This document shows, one piece after another, positions 33,950 to 42,933 of a stretch of DNA of 64,000 nt. The position numbers and the translations under genes are program-made. Source of the DNA: Amycolatopsis pretoriensis (GTDB taxonomy: Bacteria; Actinomycetota; Actinomycetes; Mycobacteriales; Pseudonocardiaceae). How positions within the stretch are numbered: the stretch's first letter is position 1; each line of letters starts with the position of its first letter. The stretch is taken from assembly GCF_900107925.1 (NCBI RefSeq), contig NZ_FNUJ01000020.1, positions 28,313-92,312 on the forward strand, given 5' to 3'. The notes under the pieces were generated by a model, which was given only the letters and a program-made list of their open reading frames with translations, had not been told where the DNA came from and ran no database searches.

Positions 33950-36900
33950 GTGAGCTATCGGCAGAAGAGAACCCGGACCCTCGTGGCGGCGGCGGTGCTC
34001 GCCGTCGCCGTGAGCGGGGCGACCGTCCCGGCGGCGACCGGCCAGGAGCAGGCCAGAGCGGTGGTCACCGCCGCGGCGCCCGCCACCGCCGTTCCCGGCT
34101 TCCTGATCCAGACCTCGGCCCAGGTCGGCGACGACTCGGCCGTGTCCAAGCCGGGGTACAACACCAGCGGCTGGTACCCGGTCGGCCCGCGCTCGACCGT
34201 CTACGCCGGCCTGCTGGCCAACGGCAAGTACGCCGACCCGTTCTACTCCACCAACATGAAGAACGTGCCGACCGCGGACTTCCAGGTCCCGTGGTGGTAC
34301 CGCACCGACCTCACGGTCACCGACACCACCCAGCGCACCTACCTCGACTTCAGCGGCGTGCTGTCCAAGGCCGACGTCTGGGTCAACGGGACGCGCGTCG
34401 CCGACAAGACCCAGGTCACCGGCGCCTACACCCGCCACGACCTGGACATCACCGCGCTGGTGAAGGCCGGCACGAACAGCGTCGCGTTCAAGGTCTACCC
34501 CAACGACCCGAACAAGGACCTGTCGATGGGCTGGATCGACTGGGCCCAGACCCCGCCGGACCAGAACATGGGCATCGTGCGGGACGTCCTCGTCCGGCGC
34601 AGCGGCCCGGTGGCGCTGCGCGGCGGCCACGTCGTGACGAAGCTGACCGGCCTGAGCCACGCGGACCTCACGGTGAAGGCCGACGTCCGCAACGACTCGG
34701 CGGCCGCCGTGTCCACGACCGTCTCCGGCACGGTCGCCGGCAAACCGATCAGCCAGACGGTGAGCCTGGCCGCGAAGGAGAAGAAGACCGTCACCTTCGG
34801 CACGGTCGGGATCGACAACCCGCAGGTCTGGTGGCCGGCCGGGATGGGCGGGCAGCCGCTCTACGACCTCGACCTGGCCGCGAACGTCGGCGGGACCGCG
34901 TCGGACACCTCGCACTCCAGCTTCGGCGTGCGCACGGTGACGGCGAACAAGAACTCCAGCGGCGGCCGCTCCTACACGATCAACGGGCGCCCGCTGCTGA
35001 TCAAGGGCGGCGGCTACTCGCCGGACCTGTTCCTGCGCTGGAACGAGCAGTACGCGGCCGACAAGCTCGCCTACGTCAAGGACCTCGGGCTCAACACCGT
35101 GCGCCTGGAGGGGCACATCGAGCCGGACGAGTTCTTCGACCTCGCCGACCGGATGGGCGTGCTGACGCTGCCCGGCTGGGAATGCTGCGACAAGTGGGAG
35201 GGCCAGGTCAACGGCGACGAGAAGGGCGATCCCTGGACCGCCGCCGACTACCCGGTCGCGAAGGCGTCGATGACCGCGGAGGCCGAGCGCCTGCGCGACC
35301 ACCCGAGCGTCATCTCCTTCCTGATCGGCAGCGACTTCGCGCCGGACGCGACGATCGAGAAGAACTACCTCGACGCGCTGGGCGCCGCGGACTGGCCCAC
35401 CCCGGTGGTCCCGGCCGCGTCGGCGAAGTCGTCGCCGCAGCTCGGGTCGTCGGGCATGAAGATGAACGGCCCGTACGACTACGTCCCGCCGAACTACTGG
35501 TACGACAAGGCGCACACCGATCTCGGCGGCGCGTGGAGCTTCAACTCCGAAACCAGCGCCGGGCCGGACATCCCGACCATGGACACGCTCAAGCGGATGA
35601 TGTCCTCGAGCGAGCTCGACACGATGTGGAAGAACCCGTCGGCCGCGCAGTACCACCGGTCGTCGTCCTCGACCTTCGCCAACCTGAAGCTCTTCGGCAA
35701 CGCGCTGACCAGCCGCTACGGCAAGCCGGCGAGCCTCGACGACTTCGTCCGGAAGGCGCAGCTGGCGCAGTACGAGAACGTCCGCGCCGAATTCGAGTCG
35801 CACTCGCGCAACTTCAGCGACAGCTCGAACCCGGCCACCGGGATCATCTACTGGATGCTCAACAGCGGCTGGACGTCGCTGCACTGGCAGCTGTTCGACG
35901 CCTACCTCGACCAGAACGGCTCGTACTTCGGGGCCAAGAAGGCGAACGAGCCGCTGCACATCCAGTACTCGTACGACACGAAGTCCGTCGTGGTGGTCAA
36001 CCACAACCACGACGCGGCGTCGGGCCTCACCGCGTCCGTGAAGCTGTACAGCCTGGACGGAACGGAAAAGTACAACCAGTCCAAGGCCGTGTCGGTGGGC
36101 GGTGACGGCGCCAAGACGACCGCGCTGACCATCGGTTCGGTGAGCGGGCTGTCGACGACGTACCTGGCGAAGCTGGTCCTCAGCGACTCCTCGGGCAAGG
36201 AGGTCAGCCGGAACGTCTACTGGCTGTCCACCAAGGCCGACACGCTGAACTGGGACTCGAGCGACTGGTACTACACGCCGCAGTCGGCGTACGCGGACCT
36301 GTCCGGGCTGAACGGCCTGGCCCAGGTGTCGCTGGGCTCGACCGCGACGTCGACCACCAACGGCGACGGCACCACGACGACCAAGGTGACGCTGACGAAC
36401 CCGGCGTCCGGCAAGGTGCCGGCGTTCTTCGTCGACGCGCACGTCCTCGACGCGGCGGGCGCGCCGGTGCTGCCGGTGCGCTGGACCGACAACCAGGTCA
36501 GCCTCTGGCCGGGCGAGTCGACGACGCTGACGGCGACGTACCGGATCGCGGACCTCAAGGGCGCCAAGCCGTCCGTGCGGGTCGCGGGCTGGAACACCGG
36601 GACGAAGACGATCCCGGCGGACGGCACCACCGGCCCCGGCCCGGGCAACCCGGTGGACTACCAGGCCGAGGACGCCACGATCACGAACGGCGTCGCGGAG
36701 TCCAACCACGCGGGCTTCACCGGCAGCGGGTTCGTCAACTACGACAACGCGACCGGCAGCGCGGTGGAGTTCACCGTGAACGCGGCGTCGGCGGGCAGCA
36801 CGAACGTCGTCCTGCGGTTCGCCAACGGCACCACGGTGAACCGGCCGATGGACCTCTCGGTCAACGGTACGAAGGTGGCGTCCGGGGTGGCGTTCGGCGG

Positions 36901-37027
36901 CACCGGGAACTGGGACACGTGGCAGACCGTCACGATCCCGGTGACGCTGACCGCGGGAACCAACAAGATCAAGGCGACCGCGACGACCGCCAACGGCGGC
37001 CCGAACGTCGACAAGATCACCGTCTAG
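33950..37027 (+). CDS. csxA: Exo-beta-D-glucosaminidase CsxA (GH2) with CBM35
   Basis: A 1025-residue secreted GH2 enzyme, very similar from memory to Amycolatopsis orientalis CsxA. After a signal peptide (about residues 1-46) come the GH2 jelly roll (WWYRTDLTVTD, LDFSGVLSKADVWVNG), Ig-like domains and the barrel. The acid Asp is D462 (FLIGSDFAPD) and the nucleophile E534 (WSFNSETSAG); these equal D469 and E541 of A. orientalis CsxA with a constant offset of 7. A CBM35 domain starts near residue 902 (VDYQAEDATI). It removes glucosamine from the non-reducing end of chitosan oligomers. GTG 33950 has AGGAGG 7 bases upstream. It probably supplies amino sugar to import systems such as the das-like operon. 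Confidence 0.95.
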   Translation: MSYRQKRTRTLVAAAVLAVAVSGATVPAATGQEQARAVVTAAAPATAVPGFLIQTSAQVGDDSAVSKPGYNTSGWYPVGPRSTVYAGLLANGKYADPFYSTNMKNVPTADFQVPWWYRTDLTVTDTTQRTYLDFSGVLSKADVWVNGTRVADKTQVTGAYTRHDLDITALVKAGTNSVAFKVYPNDPNKDLSMGWIDWAQTPPDQNMGIVRDVLVRRSGPVALRGGHVVTKLTGLSHADLTVKADVRNDSAAAVSTTVSGTVAGKPISQTVSLAAKEKKTVTFGTVGIDNPQVWWPAGMGGQPLYDLDLAANVGGTASDTSHSSFGVRTVTANKNSSGGRSYTINGRPLLIKGGGYSPDLFLRWNEQYAADKLAYVKDLGLNTVRLEGHIEPDEFFDLADRMGVLTLPGWECCDKWEGQVNGDEKGDPWTAADYPVAKASMTAEAERLRDHPSVISFLIGSDFAPDATIEKNYLDALGAADWPTPVVPAASAKSSPQLGSSGMKMNGPYDYVPPNYWYDKAHTDLGGAWSFNSETSAGPDIPTMDTLKRMMSSSELDTMWKNPSAAQYHRSSSSTFANLKLFGNALTSRYGKPASLDDFVRKAQLAQYENVRAEFESHSRNFSDSSNPATGIIYWMLNSGWTSLHWQLFDAYLDQNGSYFGAKKANEPLHIQYSYDTKSVVVVNHNHDAASGLTASVKLYSLDGTEKYNQSKAVSVGGDGAKTTALTIGSVSGLSTTYLAKLVLSDSSGKEVSRNVYWLSTKADTLNWDSSDWYYTPQSAYADLSGLNGLAQVSLGSTATSTTNGDGTTTTKVTLTNPASGKVPAFFVDAHVLDAAGAPVLPVRWTDNQVSLWPGESTTLTATYRIADLKGAKPSVRVAGWNTGTKTIPADGTTGPGPGNPVDYQAEDATITNGVAESNHAGFTGSGFVNYDNATGSAVEFTVNAASAGSTNVVLRFANGTTVNRPMDLSVNGTKVASGVAFGGTGNWDTWQTVTIPVTLTAGTNKIKATATTANGGPNVDKITV

Positions 37028-37034
37028 CCCAAGT

Positions 37035-37085
37035 CCGTGAATGGCACATTCAGGGCTTAAGTGTCCGTGAATGTGCCATTCACGG
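37035..37085. repeat. Palindrome spanning a gene end (TGAATGTGCCATTCA type)
   Basis: An 18-bp perfect outer stem (37035-37052 with 37068-37085), each arm itself nearly palindromic around CGTGAATG-CATTCACG. It starts 8 bases after csxA stops and contains the stop codon of the convergent esterase gene. It probably ends transcription of both; it also looks like a dispersed repeat. Confidence 0.85.
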
Positions 37086-38480
37086 CTTTACGGGGGAGTC
37101 CCAGAGGAGGCGCTGGGTGCGGTCCGGGTCGGAGACCGTCGTGGAGACGTCGTCGAAGAGGTGCGTGACGCGGTCTTCCGTCGTGTAGCGGGGCCAGCCC
37201 GGGTTGCCGGTCGTGATGAACCGGACCCACGCGTCGAACATCTCCGTCGCCATCGCCTGCATCCGCTCGGCCGTGAACGTCCGGCCGGCGAAGAGGAACC
37301 GCCAGTTCTTGTTGCGGATGTCGTCGAACACGAGCGGCAGGTCGAGCCCGTGCGGGGCGCCGAGTCCCTTGCCACGCGGGGCGATCCGCCAGTCCAGCCG
37401 GTACATCCACGCGTCCGGCTGCTTCTCGGCGAAGCGAATCGCCGGGATCCACCAATCCCCCGCGGTCAGCGCGCGATTGCGGATCTGGTCCTCGGGCCAG
37501 TCGAGTAGGTCGTCATACGCTGCGACCGCCTTCTCGACAGCGGGTGCGTCCAGCATCGTCGAGCCGACGCCCAGGAGCTTCGCGCCGCCCGACTGCAGCC
37601 AGCTGAACAGGTCTTCCTCGTCGGCCGTGGTCCCGATGAGCAGCGGGACTTCGCGGACGCCCTCCAGTGGCCGTCGCGGCAGCAGCTCGTCGCCGACGAC
37701 CACGCGGTAGGTCACCTTGGTCCCGGAAACCGCCGAAACCCGTTGCTGCGCTTCGAGAATCCGCTTCACGGGCAGCGTCGCCAGGTCCGAAGGCGCCGCG
37801 TCCAGTTCGGACAGGACGGACGAGGCGATCTCCGCGCCCTCGGCGGGAGTGTGCACGACCGAGCCGACGCCGGTGCCGCTCTGCACGATCGCCTGGTGGA
37901 CGAGCCCCCGGGTGGCGGGCACGGCCAGCAGCGTCCCGACGGTCCGGCCGCCGTTGGACTGCCCGGCGAGCGTGACGCGGCCCGGATCGCCCCCGAAGGC
38001 ACCGATGTCGTCGCGCACCCATTCCAGGGCGGCGACCTGGTCACGCAGGGACAGGTTCGATTCGGCGACGCCGGGCAGGTGCAGCATCCCGAGCACGCCG
38101 AGCCGGTAGGCGACCGTCACGACGACCACACCGGCGCGGGCGTACGCGGAGGCGTCGAACTGGTGCGGCGCGCCCATCACGCCCCCGCCGCCGTGGATCC
38201 ACACCAGCACCGGGTACGAGCCGGGTTCCGCGGGGGCGTAGACGTTCAGGTAGAGGCAGTCCTCGTCCCCGGTGAAGCCGCGCCCGGTCAGCTCGGGCTG
38301 CGGCGCCCGGGGCGCCCACTTCGTCGCGTCGCGTTCCCCGGTCCACGACGGCACCGGCCGGGGCGCGCGGAACCGCAGCTCCCCCACCGGCGGCTCGGCG
38401 TAGGGCACGCCCAGGAACGTCCGGACTCCGTCGCGTTCGGACCCGCGCAGGGCGCCGGCCGCGGTCTCCACCGTCGTCAC
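37080..38480 (-). CDS. Carboxylesterase type B
   Basis: A 466-residue alpha/beta hydrolase of the PnbA/cholinesterase family without signal peptide. The oxyanion motif is WIHGGGG, the nucleophile S175 in AGQSNGG, the acidic residue probably in TTADEEDLF, and the histidine in GAPHGLDLP. EDCLYLNVYAP is the family marker. It hydrolyses carboxylic esters; the substrate is unknown. Its last codons (Lys-Pro-stop) come from the palindrome at 37035-37085. The gene is divergent from the SnoaL-like gene. Confidence 0.9.
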   Translation of the reverse strand: MTTVETAAGALRGSERDGVRTFLGVPYAEPPVGELRFRAPRPVPSWTGERDATKWAPRAPQPELTGRGFTGDEDCLYLNVYAPAEPGSYPVLVWIHGGGGVMGAPHQFDASAYARAGVVVVTVAYRLGVLGMLHLPGVAESNLSLRDQVAALEWVRDDIGAFGGDPGRVTLAGQSNGGRTVGTLLAVPATRGLVHQAIVQSGTGVGSVVHTPAEGAEIASSVLSELDAAPSDLATLPVKRILEAQQRVSAVSGTKVTYRVVVGDELLPRRPLEGVREVPLLIGTTADEEDLFSWLQSGGAKLLGVGSTMLDAPAVEKAVAAYDDLLDWPEDQIRNRALTAGDWWIPAIRFAEKQPDAWMYRLDWRIAPRGKGLGAPHGLDLPLVFDDIRNKNWRFLFAGRTFTAERMQAMATEMFDAWVRFITTGNPGWPRYTTEDRVTHLFDDVSTTVSDPDRTQRLLWDSPVKP

Positions 38481-38553
38481 GAACCCAGCCTAGGAGCTTG
38501 CCCTGGAGTGCGCTCCAGCGTGTTGACTGGGCCACACACACTGGGAGGGAACC

Positions 38554-38961
38554 ATGAGCGCGTCCGAAAACAAGCAGCTCCTCGAGTCGGCGTTCGACGC
38601 CTGGGCCACCGGCGACATCCGGCCGCTGATCGCCGCGATGGCCGACGACGTCACCTGGACCGTCAGCGGGCACAACAGCTGGTCCGGCACCTTCGCCGGC
38701 AAGGACTCCGTCCGCCGCGACCTGCTGGGCCCGCTCGGCGAGCAGTTCGAGGGCACCTACACCAGCACGGCGAGCCGGTTCGTCGCCGAAGACGACGTCG
38801 TCGTGGTCGAAACGCGGGGCAGCGTCGCCACCAAGACCGGACGGCGGTACGACAACCGGTACTGCTTCGTCTTCCGGCTCGAAGAGGGCCGGATCCGCGA
38901 GATCACCGAGTACATGGACACCCAGCTGGTCGCCGAGGTGCTCACCGAGCTGGCCCGGTGA
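38554..38961 (+). CDS. SnoaL-like (NTF2 fold) protein
   Basis: A 135-residue NTF2-fold protein: FDAWATGDIRPLIAAMADDVTWTVSGHNSWSGTFAGKDSV broken over helix and strands, ending IREITEYMDTQLVAEVL. This is the SnoaL-like/ketosteroid-isomerase-like family, which can bind or isomerise small hydrophobic molecules; function here unknown. GGGAGG stands before ATG 38554. It lies 33 bp before the antiporter gene. Confidence 0.82.
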   Translation: MSASENKQLLESAFDAWATGDIRPLIAAMADDVTWTVSGHNSWSGTFAGKDSVRRDLLGPLGEQFEGTYTSTASRFVAEDDVVVVETRGSVATKTGRRYDNRYCFVFRLEEGRIREITEYMDTQLVAEVLTELAR

Positions 38962-38994
38962 CGCCCGCCGCGACCCCGGGGTGATGATTACCCC

Positions 38995-40878
38995 GTGCAC
39001 ATAGCGGCAGAGATAGTGGCGCTGGTCGTGACCGTCCTCCTCGTCAGCGCGGGAGCGCGGCGGCTGGACTGGTCCGCCCCGCTGTGCCTGATCGTCGTCG
39101 GCGTCGCCGCCTCCTACGTCCCCGGCGTGCCCGAGTACCACCTCGACCCCGAGGTCGTGCTGCTCGGCCTGCTGCCGCCGCTGCTGTACTCGGCGGCCAT
39201 CCAGACGTCGCTGGTCGACTTCCGGAAGAACCGCAGCGCCATCGGGCTGATGTCGGTCGGGCTCGTCGTGTTCACCACGCTCGGTGTCGGCGTGGTCGCC
39301 TGGGCGGTGATCCCCGGCCTCCCGCTGGCCGGCGGCATCGCGCTCGGCGCCGTCGTCGCACCGCCGGACGCGGTCGCCGCCAGCGTCGTCGCCCGCCGGG
39401 TCGGCATGCCGCGCAAGCTGATCCGGCTGCTCGAAGGCGAGAGCCTGTTCAACGACGCCGCCGCGCTGGTCGCCCTCCGCACGGCCATCGCGGCGCTGGC
39501 CGGGTCGGTCAGCCTGTGGCAGGTCGGCGCCGACTTCTTCCGCGCGGCCATCGGCGGGGCCGTGGTCGGGCTCGTCGTCGGGTTCGCGGCGGCGTTCGTC
39601 CGCGCCCGGCTGAACGAGCCGGTGCTCGACACCGCGCTCTCGTTCGCCGTCCCCTTCATCGCCTACATCCCGGCCGAGGCGATCCACGGCTCCGGCGTGC
39701 TCGCGGTCGTCATCGCCGGGCTCATCCTCGGCCACAAGGCGCCGCAGATCCTGTCCGGCTCGACCCGGCTGGCGTCCCGGCTGAACTGGCAGACCATCGC
39801 GTTCCTGCTGGAGAACATGGTCTTCCTGCTGATCGGCCTGCAGCTGCGGCGGATCCTCGCCGAAGTCGGCGAAAGCGGGCTGTCGCTGGCGATGCTGACC
39901 TGGATCTGCGTCGCCGTGCTCGCCGCGACCATCCTCACGCGCGTGCTGTGGATGGCCGGGATCGGCACGGTGAAGCGGGTGGAACGGCACCTGCTGCCGA
40001 AGAAGCCGCGGGCGAAGATCTGGCCGTGGCGCTACTCGGCCGTGATCGCCTGGGCGGGCATGCGCGGGGTGGTCACGCTCGCCGCGGCGTTCGTGCTGCC
40101 CGCGGACACCCCGCAGCGGGCCGTGCTGGTGCTCGCGGCGTTCGTCGTCGTGGCCGGCACCCTGGCCGTGCAGGGCATGACGCTGCCGCCGCTGATCCGG
40201 AAGCTGCGCCTGCCGCGGCCGGACCCGGCGGAGGACGCGCTGCAGGAGGCGGCCGTCCTGCACGACATGACCCGCGCGGCGCTGGCCAAGCTCGAAGAGA
40301 TCCGCACGGACGACGACCCGCCGGAGATCATCCAGCGCCTGCGCGACCGGCTGCAGCACCGCGCCGACTCGGCGTGGGAGCAGCTCGGCCGGCAGAGCGC
40401 GCTGGCCGAGACGCCGAGCGACGCCTACCGCCGCCTGCGCCTGGAGCTGCTCGACGTCGAGCGGCGCCAGTTCCTCAAGGCCCGCGACAGCGGCAGCGCC
40501 GACGACGACGTCCTGCGCAAGGTCCTGGAGCGGCTCGACATCGAAGAGTCCATGCTGGACCGCGACGAGGAAGAACCCGACGTCGAAGGCCGCGAGCTGC
40601 GGACCCCGGCCGCGACGGCCGGCTCGTGCAAGCACCTGGCCCACGAGTGGGTCGAGAAGGACCCGAGCTCGCCGGACACGTGCGCCGCCTGCATCGAAGA
40701 GGGCACGACCTGGGTGCACCTGCGGATGTGCCTGAAGTGCGGGAACGTCGCCTGCTGCGACTCCTCGCCGCGGCGGCACGCCACCCAGCACTTCCACGAA
40801 TCGCGGCACCCGGTGATGCGCAGCTTCGAGCCCGGTGAGACGTGGCGGTGGTGTTTCGTGGACAAGCAACTCGGCTAG
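38995..40878 (+). CDS. CPA1 Na+/H+ antiporter with C-terminal UBP-type zinc finger
   Basis: A 627-residue protein. The N-terminal ~410 residues form about 12 helices of the CPA1/NhaP family (APPDAVAASVVARRVG, LEGESLFNDAAALVALRT, GMRGVVTLAAAFVLP). A cytoplasmic helical region (about 415-540) follows. The C-terminus from about 543 (SCKHLAHEW, CAACIEEGTTWVHLRMCLKCGNVACC split by loops, HATQHFHESRHPVMRSF) is a ZnF-UBP domain, which in eukaryotes binds ubiquitin ends. Fusion of CPA1 with ZnF-UBP occurs in actinobacteria; its role is unknown. The start is GTG 38995. The next gene starts 10 bases after its stop. Confidence 0.92.
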   Translation: MHIAAEIVALVVTVLLVSAGARRLDWSAPLCLIVVGVAASYVPGVPEYHLDPEVVLLGLLPPLLYSAAIQTSLVDFRKNRSAIGLMSVGLVVFTTLGVGVVAWAVIPGLPLAGGIALGAVVAPPDAVAASVVARRVGMPRKLIRLLEGESLFNDAAALVALRTAIAALAGSVSLWQVGADFFRAAIGGAVVGLVVGFAAAFVRARLNEPVLDTALSFAVPFIAYIPAEAIHGSGVLAVVIAGLILGHKAPQILSGSTRLASRLNWQTIAFLLENMVFLLIGLQLRRILAEVGESGLSLAMLTWICVAVLAATILTRVLWMAGIGTVKRVERHLLPKKPRAKIWPWRYSAVIAWAGMRGVVTLAAAFVLPADTPQRAVLVLAAFVVVAGTLAVQGMTLPPLIRKLRLPRPDPAEDALQEAAVLHDMTRAALAKLEEIRTDDDPPEIIQRLRDRLQHRADSAWEQLGRQSALAETPSDAYRRLRLELLDVERRQFLKARDSGSADDDVLRKVLERLDIEESMLDRDEEEPDVEGRELRTPAATAGSCKHLAHEWVEKDPSSPDTCAACIEEGTTWVHLRMCLKCGNVACCDSSPRRHATQHFHESRHPVMRSFEPGETWRWCFVDKQLG

Positions 40879-40888
40879 GGTCGGGGCC

Positions 40889-41575
40889 ATGAGCACCCCG
40901 GAGCAGGAGATCGAGTACCGCCAGCACCGCTTCAGCCCGCCGCCGGGCGCGACGGAGATCTTCCTGGTGCGCCACGGCGAGTCCGCTCCGGCTCGTGGGG
41001 AAAACCCCTTCACCCTGGTCGAGGGCCAGGCCGACCCGGAGCTCGCGCCCGACGGCCGCGACCACGCCCGGCGCGTCGGCGACCGGCTCGCCGGCGAGCG
41101 GATCGACGCGATCTACGTGACGACGCTGCGGCGCACGGCCGAGACCGCCGCGCCGCTGGCGGAGAAGCTGGGGCTCACCCCGGCGGTCGAACGGGACCTG
41201 CGCGAGATCCACCTGGGCGACTGGGAGAACGGCCTCTTCCGCAAGTACAGCGCCGACGGCCACCCGATCATCGAGCGGCTGTGGGCCGAGCAGCGCTGGG
41301 ACGTGATCCCGGGCGCCGAGTCCGACGAGGCGTTCGGCGCCCGGCTGCGCGGCGCCCTGACGCGGATCGCCGCGGCCCACCCCGACCAGCGCGTCGCGGT
41401 GTTCACCCACGGCGGCGTGATCGGCGAAGTGTTCGCGCAGGCGGGCCGTTCGGTCGAGCGGTTCGCGTTCCTCGGCGCGGACAACGGCTCGATCTCGCAC
41501 CTGGTGGTGCACGGCGACACCTGGATCATCCGGCGCTTCAACGACACCGCCCACCTGGCTACGCCGCTCGGCTGA
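40889..41575 (+). CDS. Histidine phosphatase family protein
   Basis: A 228-residue phosphoglycerate-mutase-like phosphatase. The catalytic histidine H29 is in LVRHGES, the arginine in TTLRRTAETA, the acid residue in REIHLGDWENG, and the second histidine in VFTHGGVIGEVF. It removes phosphate from an unknown metabolite in the cytoplasm. ATG 40889 is chosen as the start in front of the conserved core; it begins 10 bases after the antiporter gene. It converges with and overlaps the FetB-like gene by 17 bp. Confidence 0.9.
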   Translation: MSTPEQEIEYRQHRFSPPPGATEIFLVRHGESAPARGENPFTLVEGQADPELAPDGRDHARRVGDRLAGERIDAIYVTTLRRTAETAAPLAEKLGLTPAVERDLREIHLGDWENGLFRKYSADGHPIIERLWAEQRWDVIPGAESDEAFGARLRGALTRIAAAHPDQRVAVFTHGGVIGEVFAQAGRSVERFAFLGADNGSISHLVVHGDTWIIRRFNDTAHLATPLG

Positions 41576-42314
41576 GCTTCCCCGCCGCGACGAACTGCAC
41601 GGTCACCAGGATCGAGACGGCTTCCGCGGCCAGCAGCCCGATCAGCACGAGCACCTGCGTCAGCCCCGCTTCGACCGGCCCGGCGCCGCCGAGCAGCACG
41701 CCGACGTAGGCGCCCGGGAGCGTCACCAGGCCGACGGTGCGGGTCTGGTCCAGCGCCGGGATCAGCGCGTGGCCCGCCGACGGGCGGCAGATCTCCAGCG
41801 CGGCCGGCCGGGGCAGGAAGCCGAGGGCGAGCGCGGCTTCGTATTCGCCGTGGCGGGCCTCGAGCTCGTCGAGCGCGCGCCGGGCGGCCTGCGACGTCGC
41901 GGTCATCGCGCCGCCGATGACGATGCCGGCGATCGGCACGACCGCGATCGGCTTCGGCGGGACGACTCCGGCGCCGAGGACCAGCGCGAGCACCGGCACG
42001 ACACCGGCCGCGATCGCCAGCGCCGTCCACGGCAGGTTCGCCCAGCGGCCCGCGCGGCGCGCCGACGTCACCGCGGCGATGCCGAACATCAGCAGCACGA
42101 ACAGGCCGGTCAGCGGGGCCGAGCGCAGCACGGCGGTGATCACGAACGACACGAGGGCCAGCTGCGCGACCGCCCGGACGGCGGCGATCAGCACGTCCCG
42201 CCCCCGGCCGAGCCCGCCGAACCGGACGACCGCGGTGGCGGCGACGGCGAGCAGGACCAGCACCGCCACGAGGGCGGGCCCGAAGCGGATCGCGGCGTCG
42301 TTCACGCCGCTCAT
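41559..42314 (-). CDS. FetB-like (UPF0014) ABC permease
   Basis: A 251-residue membrane protein with about 7 helices and the UPF0014/YbbM signatures (GGAMTATSQAARRALDELEARHGEYEAALALG in the cytoplasmic loop and TVGLVTLPGAYVGVLLGGAGP). In E. coli FetB pairs with the ATPase FetA in iron homeostasis. No ATPase gene adjoins here, so the partner must lie elsewhere. It is preceded on the same strand by an MmpS-like gene (7-bp gap). Confidence 0.85.
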   Translation of the reverse strand: MSGVNDAAIRFGPALVAVLVLLAVAATAVVRFGGLGRGRDVLIAAVRAVAQLALVSFVITAVLRSAPLTGLFVLLMFGIAAVTSARRAGRWANLPWTALAIAAGVVPVLALVLGAGVVPPKPIAVVPIAGIVIGGAMTATSQAARRALDELEARHGEYEAALALGFLPRPAALEICRPSAGHALIPALDQTRTVGLVTLPGAYVGVLLGGAGPVEAGLTQVLVLIGLLAAEAVSILVTVQFVAAGKLSRAA

Positions 42315-42321
42315 AGTGCCG

Positions 42322-42783
42322 TCAGACGGCGCAGGCGAACTGGCGGCCCGGCTCGGCGACGGTCTTCTCGGCGACGACGGCCCCGTCGACGAGGATCCGG
42401 CAGCGCAGCTCGCCGGGACCGGGGTTCCGCGCGGCGACGCTGTAGAACTCGGTGCGCCCGACCGGGCCGACCCGGGTGAACGCGGCCGACCACGGCGTGC
42501 CGACCTCGGCGTGCTGGGTCAGCACCGAGCCGGCGCCGGCGTAGGTGACGTCCCGGGCGCCGTGCGCGCCGAGCAGTTCGTAGACGACGGAGTGGCTCAC
42601 CGTGGCGACGGCGGCCGGCACGACCGGCGCGGCGACCGGCTCCACCTTGGCCGGCCCGCGAGCGGACCGCGGCACGACGAACGACGTCACGGCGAAGGCC
42701 GCCGCGAGCACACCCAGGACGACCACGACGCTGCCGGCCGACCTGGCGCGGCCCGGGTCGCGGTTCGCGGTGTGAGCACCCAT
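42322..42783 (-). CDS. MmpS-like membrane protein
   Basis: A 153-residue protein with one membrane helix (about residues 20-42) and an extracytoplasmic domain resembling MmpS transport-accessory proteins (VVYELLGAHGARDVTYAGAG, VGTPWSAAFTRVG, CRILVDGAVVAEKTV, FACAV) with two cysteines placed as in MmpS. MmpS proteins help RND transporters (MmpL), but none is adjacent. ATG 42783 (MGAHTANRD) is preferred; a second in-frame ATG at 42810 exists. Confidence 0.65.
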   Translation of the reverse strand: MGAHTANRDPGRARSAGSVVVVLGVLAAAFAVTSFVVPRSARGPAKVEPVAAPVVPAAVATVSHSVVYELLGAHGARDVTYAGAGSVLTQHAEVGTPWSAAFTRVGPVGRTEFYSVAARNPGPGELRCRILVDGAVVAEKTVAEPGRQFACAV

Positions 42784-42933
42784 GAAGAGGTCTTCTCTCG
42801 TCGCGCGCACTCGCGTCGAGTGCGTCGACCTCTATCTCGCCGTGACCTCACCGCGCGTTAGCCGTTACCCGCCGGGTTTCACCCGAACGGGTGCCACCCG
42901 GTTTTTGTCGGTGCCCGGGTGCATGATCGGGGT

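Noticed and set aside
41559..42314. Complete FetAB iron exporter
   Set aside because: Only the permease is present; no ATPase gene is adjacent.
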